Source: JAQGMV01 sp963828715 | GTDB taxonomy: Bacteria; Pseudomonadota; Gammaproteobacteria; Burkholderiales; SG8-41 | DNA: 64,000 bases | Assembly (NCBI GenBank): GCA_963828715.1 | Contig: CAWHFX010000002.1 | Location: 620,001 to 684,000 of the forward strand | Direction: 5' to 3' | Shown: positions 36,325-45,433 of the stretch, one piece after another | Layout: each line of letters starts with the position of its first letter | Numbering within the stretch: the first letter of the stretch is position 1 | The notes under the pieces: generated by a model | What the model was told of the DNA's origin: nothing | Seen by the model: the letters and a program-made list of their open reading frames with translations, nothing else | Database searches by the model: none | Position numbers and translations under genes: made by a program

Positions 36325-37179
36325 TCATTCCTTGCACAGGAACACCAACATATCGTGGCCCGCGCCCATCCAGCGAGATGGCATATTGAGCAGCTCAGAG
36401 CCAATCTTGGCGACAGCATGGAGAGGTGTGGATACGGCGTGTTTTTCAACAAAGCGAACGTTGCGCGTTTCAATGTCTACCAGTTTAAGCCCGCTACGCT
36501 GCGCAGCTATACTCATTGAACACGGATTGAAGAAACTGATGTGGCCACCCATGCGCCAAAGATCAAAGCCATCCCAGCGGGCACCCATGATGCGCGCAGT
36601 CCAGCTGGCCGAATTCGGTGTATTGACAACCAAAATACCGCCGACACTTAGAATTCGCGCACACTCCCTGAGCATCACGAGCGGGTCGGTTAGGTGCTCG
36701 AGCAGCTCTAACAGCGTAATCACGTCAAATGCGGCGTCGCCGAAACGCAGTTCATTCAAATAACCACTGTATACGTTAAGTCCCTTTGCCCGCGCCGCTT
36801 CGGCAGGCCTTTCTGCCGGTTCAACACCTGTCGCGTCAATGCCCATGCTTAGCGCCACAGCGAGCAGGGCACCGGAAGAACAACCGACATCCAAGAGGCG
36901 AACTGGGTGCAAAGCTTTGGGAAGCAGACGGAGTCCTTTACTTAAACGCCGCCGCGCAACGATTTCGTGCCGTTTAACCGACTCCACCGAGGGTTCTGTC
37001 CCGTTGGCGGTATTCCATTTTTTCAGTGCCGCGCGGTAGTCATTGGGCGAACACTGGCTGATTAGCTGAGTGCATTCGCGGCACCGCAAAAGCTCGCCCT
37101 CGGTAGTGACGATCCCTGAGTCGACCAGCCCGCCTTCGCAGCCGAGAGGGCAATTCGTCAGTAATCTATGCTCTGTCAT
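36325..37179 (-). CDS. Class I SAM-dependent methyltransferase with N-terminal zinc-finger-like segment
   Basis: 284 aa. N-terminal NCPLGCEGG and LRCRECTQLIS supply Cys pairs typical of methyltransferases acting on nucleotide-linked or lipid-linked sugars. Motif I is VRLLDVGCSSGALLAVAL, then VEPAERPAEAARAKGLNVY, and ITLLELLEHLTDPLVMLREC with VVNTPNSASW. The gene is visibly AT-richer than its neighbours and is bordered by a recombinase remnant, suggesting recent transfer. An ATG at 37209 is an alternative start. Confidence 0.85.
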   Translation of the reverse strand: MTEHRLLTNCPLGCEGGLVDSGIVTTEGELLRCRECTQLISQCSPNDYRAALKKWNTANGTEPSVESVKRHEIVARRRLSKGLRLLPKALHPVRLLDVGCSSGALLAVALSMGIDATGVEPAERPAEAARAKGLNVYSGYLNELRFGDAAFDVITLLELLEHLTDPLVMLRECARILSVGGILVVNTPNSASWTARIMGARWDGFDLWRMGGHISFFNPCSMSIAAQRSGLKLVDIETRNVRFVEKHAVSTPLHAVAKIGSELLNMPSRWMGAGHDMLVFLCKE

Positions 37180-37280
37180 GCGCAAACCGCTGTTAATTGC
37201 TCGCGCCATAGAAAGATAGGCTAAGAACACGCGCGGACTTTGTCTACCGCCGTCGCTTCGCGAAGCCGCGAACGGCCCTG

Positions 37281-38333
37281 CTAGTGCTGACCCGGCACTG
37301 CACGAGCGAACGCATTCAGCCGCGACACCAGCTTCTGTGTTGCCGACGCGTGCACATCGAAATAGTCGTCGAACGAACGAAGCAGATGGTCGCGGAAACT
37401 CGCGTCCGATAACAAGCGCCTCAGCGACGGCTCGACGGACTTCGCCGAACTCACGACATCGACGGCCCCCGCCGTGCAGAACGGCGGAACCGCATAGCCC
37501 TTCTTCTCGCGCAGACGTGCACCGCCCGCATCCGGCAGCAGCACGCAAAGGCCCGGTATGCCGTAGAAGCCCGCTTCGATGGCGACCGAGGAGAATTGCG
37601 TGATGACGAGTCGCGGGCCGGCAGCAAGCGCATCAGCCACACTCAGCGCCGTCATGTCCTCATAAGCGATTGCTGCGTCTTCGAGTAGCTTCTGATAGCT
37701 ACCGTCCGCATAGCCCGGATCGCGGGGATGTGCTTTCAGCATGACGCTCGCGCCGCACGGGCGCAGCGCCGGGACCAGTGCGTTCAGCGTCCGGAGGCAA
37801 TCCGCGGTTTCGGGCTGCCCGGCCCACAGCACGGGAGGACTCCGCGCGTTCTGTAGACGCCAGCGTGCTTCTGTCGCTTCTCTTAGCTCGGCGAGCCGCG
37901 CGCGATACACGTCGTAGCGCGCCGGACTCAGGACCTCGCACGGCGGTGCCAAACGACCGAGCTTTTGCACGCACAGTTCACGTGCAGGCAGGCTTTCCAC
38001 GATCGCGAGGCTCGCTTCGCCGCCCCGCACATCGGAGTAGTTACCGGGAAAGTCTTCGATAGCGACGACCGGAAAACCGGCTGCCCGCGCACTGCGTCGC
38101 GCTGCGCTCTCGACGCGGCGACCCCGATCGCTGTCGGATGTGCCGACAACCAGCACCGATGCGACCGTGTTCGCAAAGCGCTTCCGCCAATACGCTTCGT
38201 CCGCGCACTCGGCTGAAGCGATGTCCTCCAGCGCGACGTCGAGCGCGTCTCCAACCGGCTTCAGCGCATCGCGCGCACCTCCGTCGCACGCGACGAGTAC
38301 GAAACGCATGAAGTCCGGCGCGTTTGCCGCCAC
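37281..38333 (-). CDS. Predicted GT-B-like surface polysaccharide protein
   Basis: 350 aa, not confidently placed in a named family. N-terminal FVLVACDGGARDALKPVGDA; middle VLWAGQPETADCLRTL and MLKAHPRDPGY; C-terminal LVITQFSSVAIEAGFYGIPGLCVLLPD, which resembles the donor-binding strand of GT-B enzymes. The GTG start directly follows the FkbM gene stop. Likely a glycosyltransferase or a glycerol-phosphate-type transferase. Confidence 0.6.
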   Translation of the reverse strand: MAANAPDFMRFVLVACDGGARDALKPVGDALDVALEDIASAECADEAYWRKRFANTVASVLVVGTSDSDRGRRVESAARRSARAAGFPVVAIEDFPGNYSDVRGGEASLAIVESLPARELCVQKLGRLAPPCEVLSPARYDVYRARLAELREATEARWRLQNARSPPVLWAGQPETADCLRTLNALVPALRPCGASVMLKAHPRDPGYADGSYQKLLEDAAIAYEDMTALSVADALAAGPRLVITQFSSVAIEAGFYGIPGLCVLLPDAGGARLREKKGYAVPPFCTAGAVDVVSSAKSVEPSLRRLLSDASFRDHLLRSFDDYFDVHASATQKLVSRLNAFARAVPGQH

Positions 38334-39335
38334 TCAGTCGATGTTACCCAGATTGCGTCCGCCGCTCGCCCATCCGCCGTACGTCGGAAAGAGCATCCGG
38401 TGCAGGCGGTAGAAGACATGCGAGAGCAGGCCGCGGCCACGGAAGTGAGGCACACGCGTCGATACGCGCACGTCCGCGCGCAGCCGCCGTTCGATCTCCG
38501 CTGCAATGCTCGGCTCAAAGAGACCGGTATTCGGCCGCAGCAACTCCAACGCGTAATCGACGTATCCGTAAAGCAGGCAGACAGACATCGCGCGCAGCAA
38601 CACACCGCGGCGCACGTGCACTTCCGCCATGTCCGCGAGCCGTTGCTGAAATCGCTCTTCCGTAACGAAATACAACGCATCGCCGAAGACGAGCTGTCCT
38701 TTCGGACCGCCGAAGCGGGCGCCGTATAGACGTTTCCAGTAAGCAGGACGAAGATCGATGAGCTGAAGCCCGAGCGCGCGCAGAAACGCATCCAGTTCGC
38801 CGAAAGTGGGCTGTCCCACGTAGAGCGGGCCGAAATTCACTTCCAGCTCGACGCCGAATACGTGCTGCGCGAGCGTTCGCCGGGCGCCCTGGAGGATCGC
38901 AAGCTCCGCGCCCTGCGTGTCGATCTTGAGGAAATCGACCGCACCCATATCGTTTGCCGCGAGGACGTTGTCGAGCGTGTCCGCACGCAATCGCACCTGC
39001 TTGACGACTTCGAAACGCTCGGCTTCCGGAAAGCGGCTCAGAAAAGCGTGATTTGCTTCGAGCAGAGAGGACGTACCGGGACTGCGCGCGAGATTCAGCG
39101 CGACCTCGCCCGGTGCGCCGTGGAGCGCCACGTCGAAGTAGATGCGCCCACGCTCCTGCTTGCTGGCAAGTCGCGCGAACTCTTCGGGATCGGGCTCGAA
39201 GCCGATGACGCGCAGGTGTCGTGTCGCCTTCCGCCAGTTCGGTTGCAGCCCGCCCCGCGCTCCGATGTCGACGAGCGTCAGCGGGTGAGCGGTGTATTCG
39301 GCTTCCGCGATGTTGCCGAAGTAAATGTCCATCAC
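38334..39335 (-). CDS. FkbM family methyltransferase
   Basis: 333 aa. Motif I LTLVDIGARGGLQPNW, acidic ribose-binding IGFEPDPEEFARL, and VDFLKIDTQGAELAILQGA, the FkbM hallmark. Probably O-methylates a sugar hydroxyl of the surface glycan. It overlaps the upstream ABC transporter gene by 4 bases. Confidence 0.9.
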   Translation of the reverse strand: MMDIYFGNIAEAEYTAHPLTLVDIGARGGLQPNWRKATRHLRVIGFEPDPEEFARLASKQERGRIYFDVALHGAPGEVALNLARSPGTSSLLEANHAFLSRFPEAERFEVVKQVRLRADTLDNVLAANDMGAVDFLKIDTQGAELAILQGARRTLAQHVFGVELEVNFGPLYVGQPTFGELDAFLRALGLQLIDLRPAYWKRLYGARFGGPKGQLVFGDALYFVTEERFQQRLADMAEVHVRRGVLLRAMSVCLLYGYVDYALELLRPNTGLFEPSIAAEIERRLRADVRVSTRVPHFRGRGLLSHVFYRLHRMLFPTYGGWASGGRNLGNID

Positions 39336-41104
39336 GCACCGGTCGCGACGTTGAAAATGCGTCGGTAGTGCTCGCCGCTATGCCGCAGCCGCGCCTGGGG
39401 GCCGGCCTCCACGACGCAGCCATCCTGGATCACGAGCACTTCGTCCACCAGCGGCAGGAGTGTTTCCTTGTGGGTCACGAAAAGGATGCCGCGCCCGCCG
39501 CGCGCACCGACCAGGCTCGACATGATGCGCATCTCGGTCTCTGCGTCGAGCGCGCTGGTCGGCTCGTCCAGGATCAGCACCTCGGCTTCGGAGACGAACG
39601 CACGCGCGAGCGCGATGCGCTGGCGCTGGCCGCCCGAAAGCGACTGGCCGCGGTCTGCCAGCACGGTCTCGATGCCGCGCGGCATCTCACGTACGAACTC
39701 CGCCGCACCCGCTACTCGCAGCGCTGCTTCGATCGCCGCATCGCTCACGTGCGGATTGCCGAGCCGGATGTTGTCGGCGATGGAAGCGTGAAAGAGAAAC
39801 GGCTCCTGTCCGAGATAGCCGAAGCGCCGCCGCCACTCGCGCAGCCCCAGCGACTTCACGTCGATGTCATCGAGCATAAGACGGCCGCTTTGCGGCTCGA
39901 TGAAGCGCAGGATGAGATCGATGATCGTCGACTTTCCCTCACCCGACACGCCGACGATCGCGGTGACGCCGCCGAGATGGATCGAGGCCTGAAAGGCATC
40001 GAGCACGCGCTTCTCGTCGTATGCGAAGCTCACGTCCTCGAATCGAAGCGAGCGCCGCGCGAGGTCAGGCGGCACCGGCGCGCCGACGTCAGCCGCCGAT
40101 TCGACCGGCACGTTCGTGCGCAGCTCGCAATACGTGCGCAGATTGGGAAGCGCCTGCATGATCTGCATGCGCGCGTTGCCCAGCGAGGACAGTGTCGGCA
40201 GCACGCGCGTAATGCCCAGGAAATAGACGGCGAGCGTCGGCACTTCGGACATGAGACTGTCGCCGCGCCCGATCGCGAGCAGGACGATCCCGAGGAAGAG
40301 TACGAGCACCATGTATTCCAGGGCGCGTGCCGGCAGCGATCCCCAGTACATCGACCGCTGCATCGCGAGCTGCGCGTCACGCGCCGCCTGGTCGAAATCG
40401 TGCACCCAGTCGGGAATCGCGAAAAGCGCTTTCAGATAGCGCACGCCGGTAATACCCTCGTTCACGATCTGCGTCTGGGCCTTCACCGCGGCGGCCTGCT
40501 CTTCCCCCGACTTGTACGAGACCTCGATACTCAGCCGGCGCACGATGATGGTGTAGAACACCGCGATCGCCGCCGCTACCAGAAGGAGCGTCCACGACAC
40601 CAGCGCGAGTGTGGCGAAGAGCGCTGCCATCATGATCCCCGTCGAGCTGTAGCGCGCGAGATGCAGATAGAACACCGCCGCGAAGGACGGTCCCTCCATG
40701 ATGTGATAGAGGTGCTCGCCGCCCTTGTGCTGCACGAGGTAGCGCAGGTGCGCCGCCAGGTGCTGTTCGAGCATCTTGCGTTGCATGCTGCGGCGCATGT
40801 CAGTCCACAGTGCGCTCATGCGCCATTCGAGCCGTAACGTGAGCGCGAAACGCGCAGTCGCAAGGACGAAGACGACACCCGCTTGTGCCCAGAGGGGCAT
40901 ACCCGAGAGAAAGCCGCTGAGCGACGGGCGGCTCGGGGCGCCGCTCGACGTGTGCTCGCCGATCAGGTCCGCGACGAAGGCAAAGACCGCGATAAGCGTC
41001 GCAGATTCGACGACGGCAGCAATCGTTCCGAGCAGCGTGATGCGGGCGATGCTGCCGCGGTAGCCCTCGGCGCCGCGCCACGCGAGCTCGAGCAGCGGAC
41101 TCAT
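39332..41104 (-). CDS. ABC transporter, PglK-like glycan flippase (fused permease and ATPase)
   Basis: 590 aa. N-terminal six-helix domain, then ATPase with Walker A VGVSGEGKST, signature LSGGQRQRIALARA and Walker B VLILDEPTSALD. It belongs to the exporter-type ABC proteins found in glycan loci, such as PglK, which flips lipid-linked oligosaccharide. It overlaps the methyltransferase genes on both sides by 4 bases. In this locus it is the only apparent flippase; no Wzx was seen. Confidence 0.88.
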   Translation of the reverse strand: MSPLLELAWRGAEGYRGSIARITLLGTIAAVVESATLIAVFAFVADLIGEHTSSGAPSRPSLSGFLSGMPLWAQAGVVFVLATARFALTLRLEWRMSALWTDMRRSMQRKMLEQHLAAHLRYLVQHKGGEHLYHIMEGPSFAAVFYLHLARYSSTGIMMAALFATLALVSWTLLLVAAAIAVFYTIIVRRLSIEVSYKSGEEQAAAVKAQTQIVNEGITGVRYLKALFAIPDWVHDFDQAARDAQLAMQRSMYWGSLPARALEYMVLVLFLGIVLLAIGRGDSLMSEVPTLAVYFLGITRVLPTLSSLGNARMQIMQALPNLRTYCELRTNVPVESAADVGAPVPPDLARRSLRFEDVSFAYDEKRVLDAFQASIHLGGVTAIVGVSGEGKSTIIDLILRFIEPQSGRLMLDDIDVKSLGLREWRRRFGYLGQEPFLFHASIADNIRLGNPHVSDAAIEAALRVAGAAEFVREMPRGIETVLADRGQSLSGGQRQRIALARAFVSEAEVLILDEPTSALDAETEMRIMSSLVGARGGRGILFVTHKETLLPLVDEVLVIQDGCVVEAGPQARLRHSGEHYRRIFNVATGA

Positions 41105-41748
41105 TCGACGCGGGAGAACGTCATGAGCGAGACACGATGCTCCGGCGCCGCTGCGGACGCCGGGCGCCTGAGGTGCGTCAGCTCGAAGCCTTCCCGCGCG
41201 AATTCGTACTCCCAGAAGCGCGGGTAGGCGTGGCCCGCTTCGGTGATCACGAGTACGGCGTGGCGCTTCGCGATACGGCAGACATGGTGAATCAGCGGGA
41301 ACGCCGGATGTACGAGCTCGAACGTGGCGCCGCGCGTATAGACCAGATCCACCGGTTCACGGGCAGCGCCGAGGAAATCCTCGAACGAAGCGCGCGTCAG
41401 CATCGCGTTTGCGTGCATGTCCGGATAACGGGCAGCCATGTCTCGCAACGCGCTCTCGCTCCAGTCGACGCCGTGCAGGTTGCGATAACCCTGTCCATGC
41501 AGATAGGCGAGATGCCGCCCGACGTTACAACCGAGATCAAGGATCGCCGCGTTGCGTTCGGGCGCGAGCGCCATGATCTCGTCCATCTGCACCTGGCTCG
41601 CTGGATCGATACCTTCGAACGCAGCGGCCGTGGGATGCTTCTCCCAATGTTCGCGCGTGCCCGCGCCGCCCTGGCGCCGCACGAGAAACGGCAGGAACGT
41701 GCAGGCGAAGCGCCGCGCAAGACGCTGGCGAGAGACTGGCGTCGTCAC
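41101..41748 (-). CDS. Class I SAM-dependent methyltransferase
   Basis: 215 aa. Motif I ILDLGCNVGRHLAYLHGQG, then LHGVDWSESALRDMAARYPD and DLVYTRGATFELVHPAFP. Acceptor unknown; the position suggests modification of a glycan sugar. Confidence 0.85.
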   Translation of the reverse strand: MTTPVSRQRLARRFACTFLPFLVRRQGGAGTREHWEKHPTAAAFEGIDPASQVQMDEIMALAPERNAAILDLGCNVGRHLAYLHGQGYRNLHGVDWSESALRDMAARYPDMHANAMLTRASFEDFLGAAREPVDLVYTRGATFELVHPAFPLIHHVCRIAKRHAVLVITEAGHAYPRFWEYEFAREGFELTHLRRPASAAAPEHRVSLMTFSRVE

Positions 41749-41788
41749 GTTCTACTTCTCGCGCGTGCGTGCGCGCTGGATTTTCCGC

Positions 41789-42283
41789 TCATGAGTAAGT
41801 CAATGTGAAGAGCACGATCGACGCGAACAGATAGCTCAGCGGATTGTCCCTGAAGCGTTCCTCGAAATCCAATTTGTAGCCGCGGTACTTGTCCGAGGAT
41901 TCCATGAACTGTGGCGGCATAGGGTGACGGTGCGTAAACGCAATGCGCTGCAGCGCGAGGCCATAGGCCGAGCGGAGATGCGCCGGATACGTCATGGGAT
42001 TGATGCGGCGTTTCGGCAGCACGTCGCGCTCGGGGGCGTCGTCAGTGATGTATGGAATGATCTGCTCGCGCCAGAATTCGACGGTATAGCGGTTGAAGGT
42101 CGCGAGCGAGATCAGGTTTTCGCCCGAGCCGCAGCCGAAGTCGAAAATCCGCAAGCGCTCTCCCGGCGGGAGCAATGCGTTGAACGTGTTGAACCGGTTG
42201 CGCTGATATCCCGCCGCGTAGTTCGTCTGATGCAGGTTCATGTAGCGATCAACGATGCTGCGGTAGTACTCGGTGCGGTGCAT
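41789..42283 (-). CDS. Truncated or internally deleted methyltransferase-like protein
   Basis: 164 aa. It contains one clear SAM-binding motif I (LRIFDFGCGSGENLISLA) but no later methyltransferase motifs: after it the text (FNRYTVEFWREQIIPYITDD) is unrelated to the usual fold, and the protein ends in a hydrophobic YLFASIVLFTLTYS. Normal members have over 200 residues. It may be a remnant after an internal deletion or a divergent small protein. It sits between a full methyltransferase and the PFTS-type gene. Confidence 0.6.
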   Translation of the reverse strand: MHRTEYYRSIVDRYMNLHQTNYAAGYQRNRFNTFNALLPPGERLRIFDFGCGSGENLISLATFNRYTVEFWREQIIPYITDDAPERDVLPKRRINPMTYPAHLRSAYGLALQRIAFTHRHPMPPQFMESSDKYRGYKLDFEERFRDNPLSYLFASIVLFTLTYS

Positions 42284-42303
42284 AGCCCAGAGTCTCTCGT
42301 CGG

Positions 42304-44130
42304 TCAGAGCGGAACGGTGACTCGCGATGGTGTGACTGCCTCCACCCCTCGCGCACAGATCGGCTCGCCCCGTGCAGCCGCCGCAATCACGGCGGCTGCT
42401 TCGTCTTCCGTCTGTATGGTGATGTTCCTGTACTGTCGCGCGGACGGCCAGTTGGCGCGCCTGAGCGGATCGAGGTAGAAGGCCGGACGCCCGATCGCAT
42501 GCGCCGCCAGCACGGGCGAGGTGTAAGGGACGCCGAGCGCGACGTCGCATGCCGCAATGGGCAGATAGGGATCGACGTTCACGTCGATTACGATGATGCG
42601 TCCCGCCCGCGCGTGTTCTCCTGAAGGATCGACGAGCTTCTGCAGCAACTCGGGCGCCGAACGGTAGGCATGACGCATGTCGCGCTTGAGCTTGAGCAGC
42701 GCGAAGCAGTCCGGAACGCGCAACAGGAGGCGTTCGATCGCGTGCCAGAAGGCTACATAGGAGTCGATGTCGATCATGGGCGGGCCACCGCCGAACGTAT
42801 CGCGCCAGAGATCGTTCATGGGGGGCATGTCGAAGATTGCGACGCACGTTCCTGCGGCCGGCAATCCCAGGCGGGATCGTGCCTCGCGCGAATCGAGGTC
42901 GAGCCATCTTGCGTCACCACACATGAGCGGGCCGACGGTCCGCACCTCACAGCGGGCTTCGCCGTCTTCGACCTGTCTCGCAGCGAGCCAGGCCGCATAC
43001 GCCTCGTTCCACACCCAGAACTCGCGCGCGACGATCACGGAGCGGGGTACCCCCAGGTCGCGGAAGCTCGCGCTTTCAAGCGCGAAAGTCGGCGAGTTTG
43101 CGCTGTACGCCCATATGATCGTCCGGATGCCGCGCGCGCGGGCGACCGCGACCTCCGGCTTCTCCGGCCACGAGTGGCTCGTGGACGTAACGTAAACGGC
43201 CGCGTGCAACACGTTGAATGCGGCTTCCCAGTAGCGGGCACGTGGAATGAGGCGCGCAAGCAAAGGCCCAACCGCCGGAGCACGGAATGCAGCCGCCAGG
43301 AAACCGCGCAGCATCGCGGCTGCGACGCGCACGCGTTCGCTGCGATCGAGAAGACCGAACGTGTGCTGCGGTTCGACGAGCTGAATGCCGTTGCGCGTGT
43401 AATGCGCGCGCTGCGCCGCTGTCGCCCGCGTCGGCGGGAAGAAGATCGCATCGCGCGGCGACACGTGGCCGAAGCGCGCGGCCCAGGCGAAATCGAGACG
43501 CCCGTCGCGGTCGGCGATCTCCTGAGGGCTGATGCCCAGCCAGACGAGGCGGCCGCCGATCAACATTCGCGGTGGACTGAACAGGTCGCGCGCGGCGTAA
43601 CCCAGCTCCCGCGCGAGATGGGCGAGGGAGATGCACCAGTGGTAAAGCGCTTCGAGGAAGCGGTTCACTGCCGAGTGTTGGATGCGAATGCCCGAGAACA
43701 TCCGGTCGAGCTCTTCGGGCGTGAACGCGCGTGCGATCCACGGCTCCACCACACTCGCTGCTGGCGCGTCCGTACGCTGCGATTTCGCGAGCATGGCGGA
43801 GAACAGAAACAGGCTCTCGAATTCAGCGCCGAGGAGTTGCCAGACGTTGCGCGAGAAATCGACGTCGCGATGGCCGATCCGTGCGACGACGCGATGGCGG
43901 GACGAAAGAGAAGGAAACGCCTCGCGGCTCCATGCGTCGAACGCGGCATCGTGCGCGAGCAGCCATTCGTCGCGTGTGAATATGCGGTACGGCCGAACAC
44001 GTTCGAAGCGGCGCGCAAGCCACGGCGGCAACGCGATGCGCCATGCGGCCACCGGCCGGCGCAGGCTCAACCACAACGCGTAGAGAAAGTTGGCGGGCGA
44101 GATGCGAACGAAGTAGTACGGCTCCGCCAT
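42304..44130 (-). CDS. Polysaccharide biosynthesis PFTS-motif-like protein
   Basis: 608 aa. The C-terminal CDVALGVPYTSPVLAAHAIG resembles the PFTS motif of a family found in Gram-negative polysaccharide loci. The rest includes FWVWNEAYAAWLAARQVE and SARQYRNITIQTEDEAAAVI. The ATG at 44130 lies 4 bases after the amidotransferase stop; a longer start at 44181 would overlap it. The fold is probably GT-B-like and the enzyme probably a sugar transferase, but this has not been shown for this family member. Confidence 0.65.
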   Translation of the reverse strand: MAEPYYFVRISPANFLYALWLSLRRPVAAWRIALPPWLARRFERVRPYRIFTRDEWLLAHDAAFDAWSREAFPSLSSRHRVVARIGHRDVDFSRNVWQLLGAEFESLFLFSAMLAKSQRTDAPAASVVEPWIARAFTPEELDRMFSGIRIQHSAVNRFLEALYHWCISLAHLARELGYAARDLFSPPRMLIGGRLVWLGISPQEIADRDGRLDFAWAARFGHVSPRDAIFFPPTRATAAQRAHYTRNGIQLVEPQHTFGLLDRSERVRVAAAMLRGFLAAAFRAPAVGPLLARLIPRARYWEAAFNVLHAAVYVTSTSHSWPEKPEVAVARARGIRTIIWAYSANSPTFALESASFRDLGVPRSVIVAREFWVWNEAYAAWLAARQVEDGEARCEVRTVGPLMCGDARWLDLDSREARSRLGLPAAGTCVAIFDMPPMNDLWRDTFGGGPPMIDIDSYVAFWHAIERLLLRVPDCFALLKLKRDMRHAYRSAPELLQKLVDPSGEHARAGRIIVIDVNVDPYLPIAACDVALGVPYTSPVLAAHAIGRPAFYLDPLRRANWPSARQYRNITIQTEDEAAAVIAAAARGEPICARGVEAVTPSRVTVPL

Positions 44131-44134
44131 GCGG

Positions 44135-45397
44135 CTAGAGAAAGTTATAGCCGCCGCCTTCCATGATGTGCGGATCGGCAAGCGTATTCTTCGAGTTCAT
44201 GATGAAGCCGCCGCCACCTTTGAACGGCAGGCGCACGGCATCGACGCCGGGATCGCCCTTGTGGTTGCCGATGTGATCCTTCGGAGCCCATTTGCGCGTC
44301 GTGGGATCACGGCCCCAGATACGTTCGTCCCGTAACGGCTCGACCAGTGCCTCGAACTGATCCTCGGTGATCTTCAGAAAGTCGAGCAGCAGGTCGAGAT
44401 CGCGTGGACGCCGCGGATCATGCTTTACGACGAGATCGATGGCTTCTTCGCGCGTGAGCCGGCCGTGGCGGATCTCGGTGCTGGCATCGTCTGTCGCGCG
44501 GCCGTATCCGAATTTGAGGTATTTGAGATAGTCGTGAACGCCGTTGGCGTGCACGTCGTCGAGCTTGTCGTAGATGTTGAAGGTCCGATCACGCTCGCGC
44601 GCGGTCTCGAAGTCGTATTCGCGGATCATCTGCTCGCACTGCGCCTTCGCGTTCCAGGAGATGTAGTTGCTGAGATAGATCCCGCGTAAGCCCACCTCTT
44701 CGATCTCTTCGTCGCTCGGGTAGAAGAAAGGCGCCAGATCGCGCAGCTCGAACGGCGAATCGGGCTGGTTCAGCAGATCCTCCGGCTCGAAGCCGCGCAT
44801 GTCGTGTTCCTGCCTCTTCTTCTTGGTGAACTCGACCATGTCGTCCTGATTGAACATGCCGGTGAGCTCGGAAAATCCTTCCTCGCCCCAGATCATGAGT
44901 GGAATTTTGAATTTCACGGCGATCTGGATCGGGAACGTCATGATGCCGGCGTGATAGTGCCAGGTGACGTCGCCGATCTTTTCCAGCATGTAGCGCGAGA
45001 TCCGGCGTGCCGAGTCCGGATTCGTCGAGAAGCGGATCAGGTCGCAACTGAACTTGCGGAACATGTTTTCGAGGTTCCGCAGGCCGACCTTCGTGTTGTA
45101 CAGGTGGTTGTAGGTGACGAACAGCGGGTTCATGCCGTACTTCACCTTCATGAGGTACGCCTGGTAATGGCTGTCCTTGCCGCCGCTCACCGGAATGATG
45201 CAGTCGTATGGATTGCGCGCGGCCTTCGCTTTGCTCTTGTATTCATCGAGAAGCTCGACGAGCCAGCGTTCGCGCTCGGCCCAGTCGATCGAGGGCCTGC
45301 TCTCGACCACGCGGCACCCGCTGCAGACGCCCTGTTCGTCGAAGATGATGCTGGGCTGCGCGTTTTCGGGATAGCAGCATCGCTGGCAATATCTCAA
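44135..45397 (-). CDS. N-acetyl sugar amidotransferase (WbpG/PseA-like)
   Basis: 420 aa. N-terminal zinc-finger-like YCQRCCYPENAQP and CSGCRV, then the PP-loop ATP pyrophosphatase motif IIPVSGGKDSHYQAYL and WHYHAGIMTFP. WbpG/PseA enzymes use ATP and ammonia to turn an acetamido group into an acetamidino group. The adjacent HisF- and HisH-like genes are expected to supply ammonia. In this locus the substrate is probably an amidinated nonulosonic acid or its CMP derivative. Confidence 0.9.
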   Translation of the reverse strand: MRYCQRCCYPENAQPSIIFDEQGVCSGCRVVESRPSIDWAERERWLVELLDEYKSKAKAARNPYDCIIPVSGGKDSHYQAYLMKVKYGMNPLFVTYNHLYNTKVGLRNLENMFRKFSCDLIRFSTNPDSARRISRYMLEKIGDVTWHYHAGIMTFPIQIAVKFKIPLMIWGEEGFSELTGMFNQDDMVEFTKKKRQEHDMRGFEPEDLLNQPDSPFELRDLAPFFYPSDEEIEEVGLRGIYLSNYISWNAKAQCEQMIREYDFETARERDRTFNIYDKLDDVHANGVHDYLKYLKFGYGRATDDASTEIRHGRLTREEAIDLVVKHDPRRPRDLDLLLDFLKITEDQFEALVEPLRDERIWGRDPTTRKWAPKDHIGNHKGDPGVDAVRLPFKGGGGFIMNSKNTLADPHIMEGGGYNFL

Positions 45398-45433
45398 TTC
45401 AAGCTCCTGTCTTCGCCGGCTTCAACGCAATAA

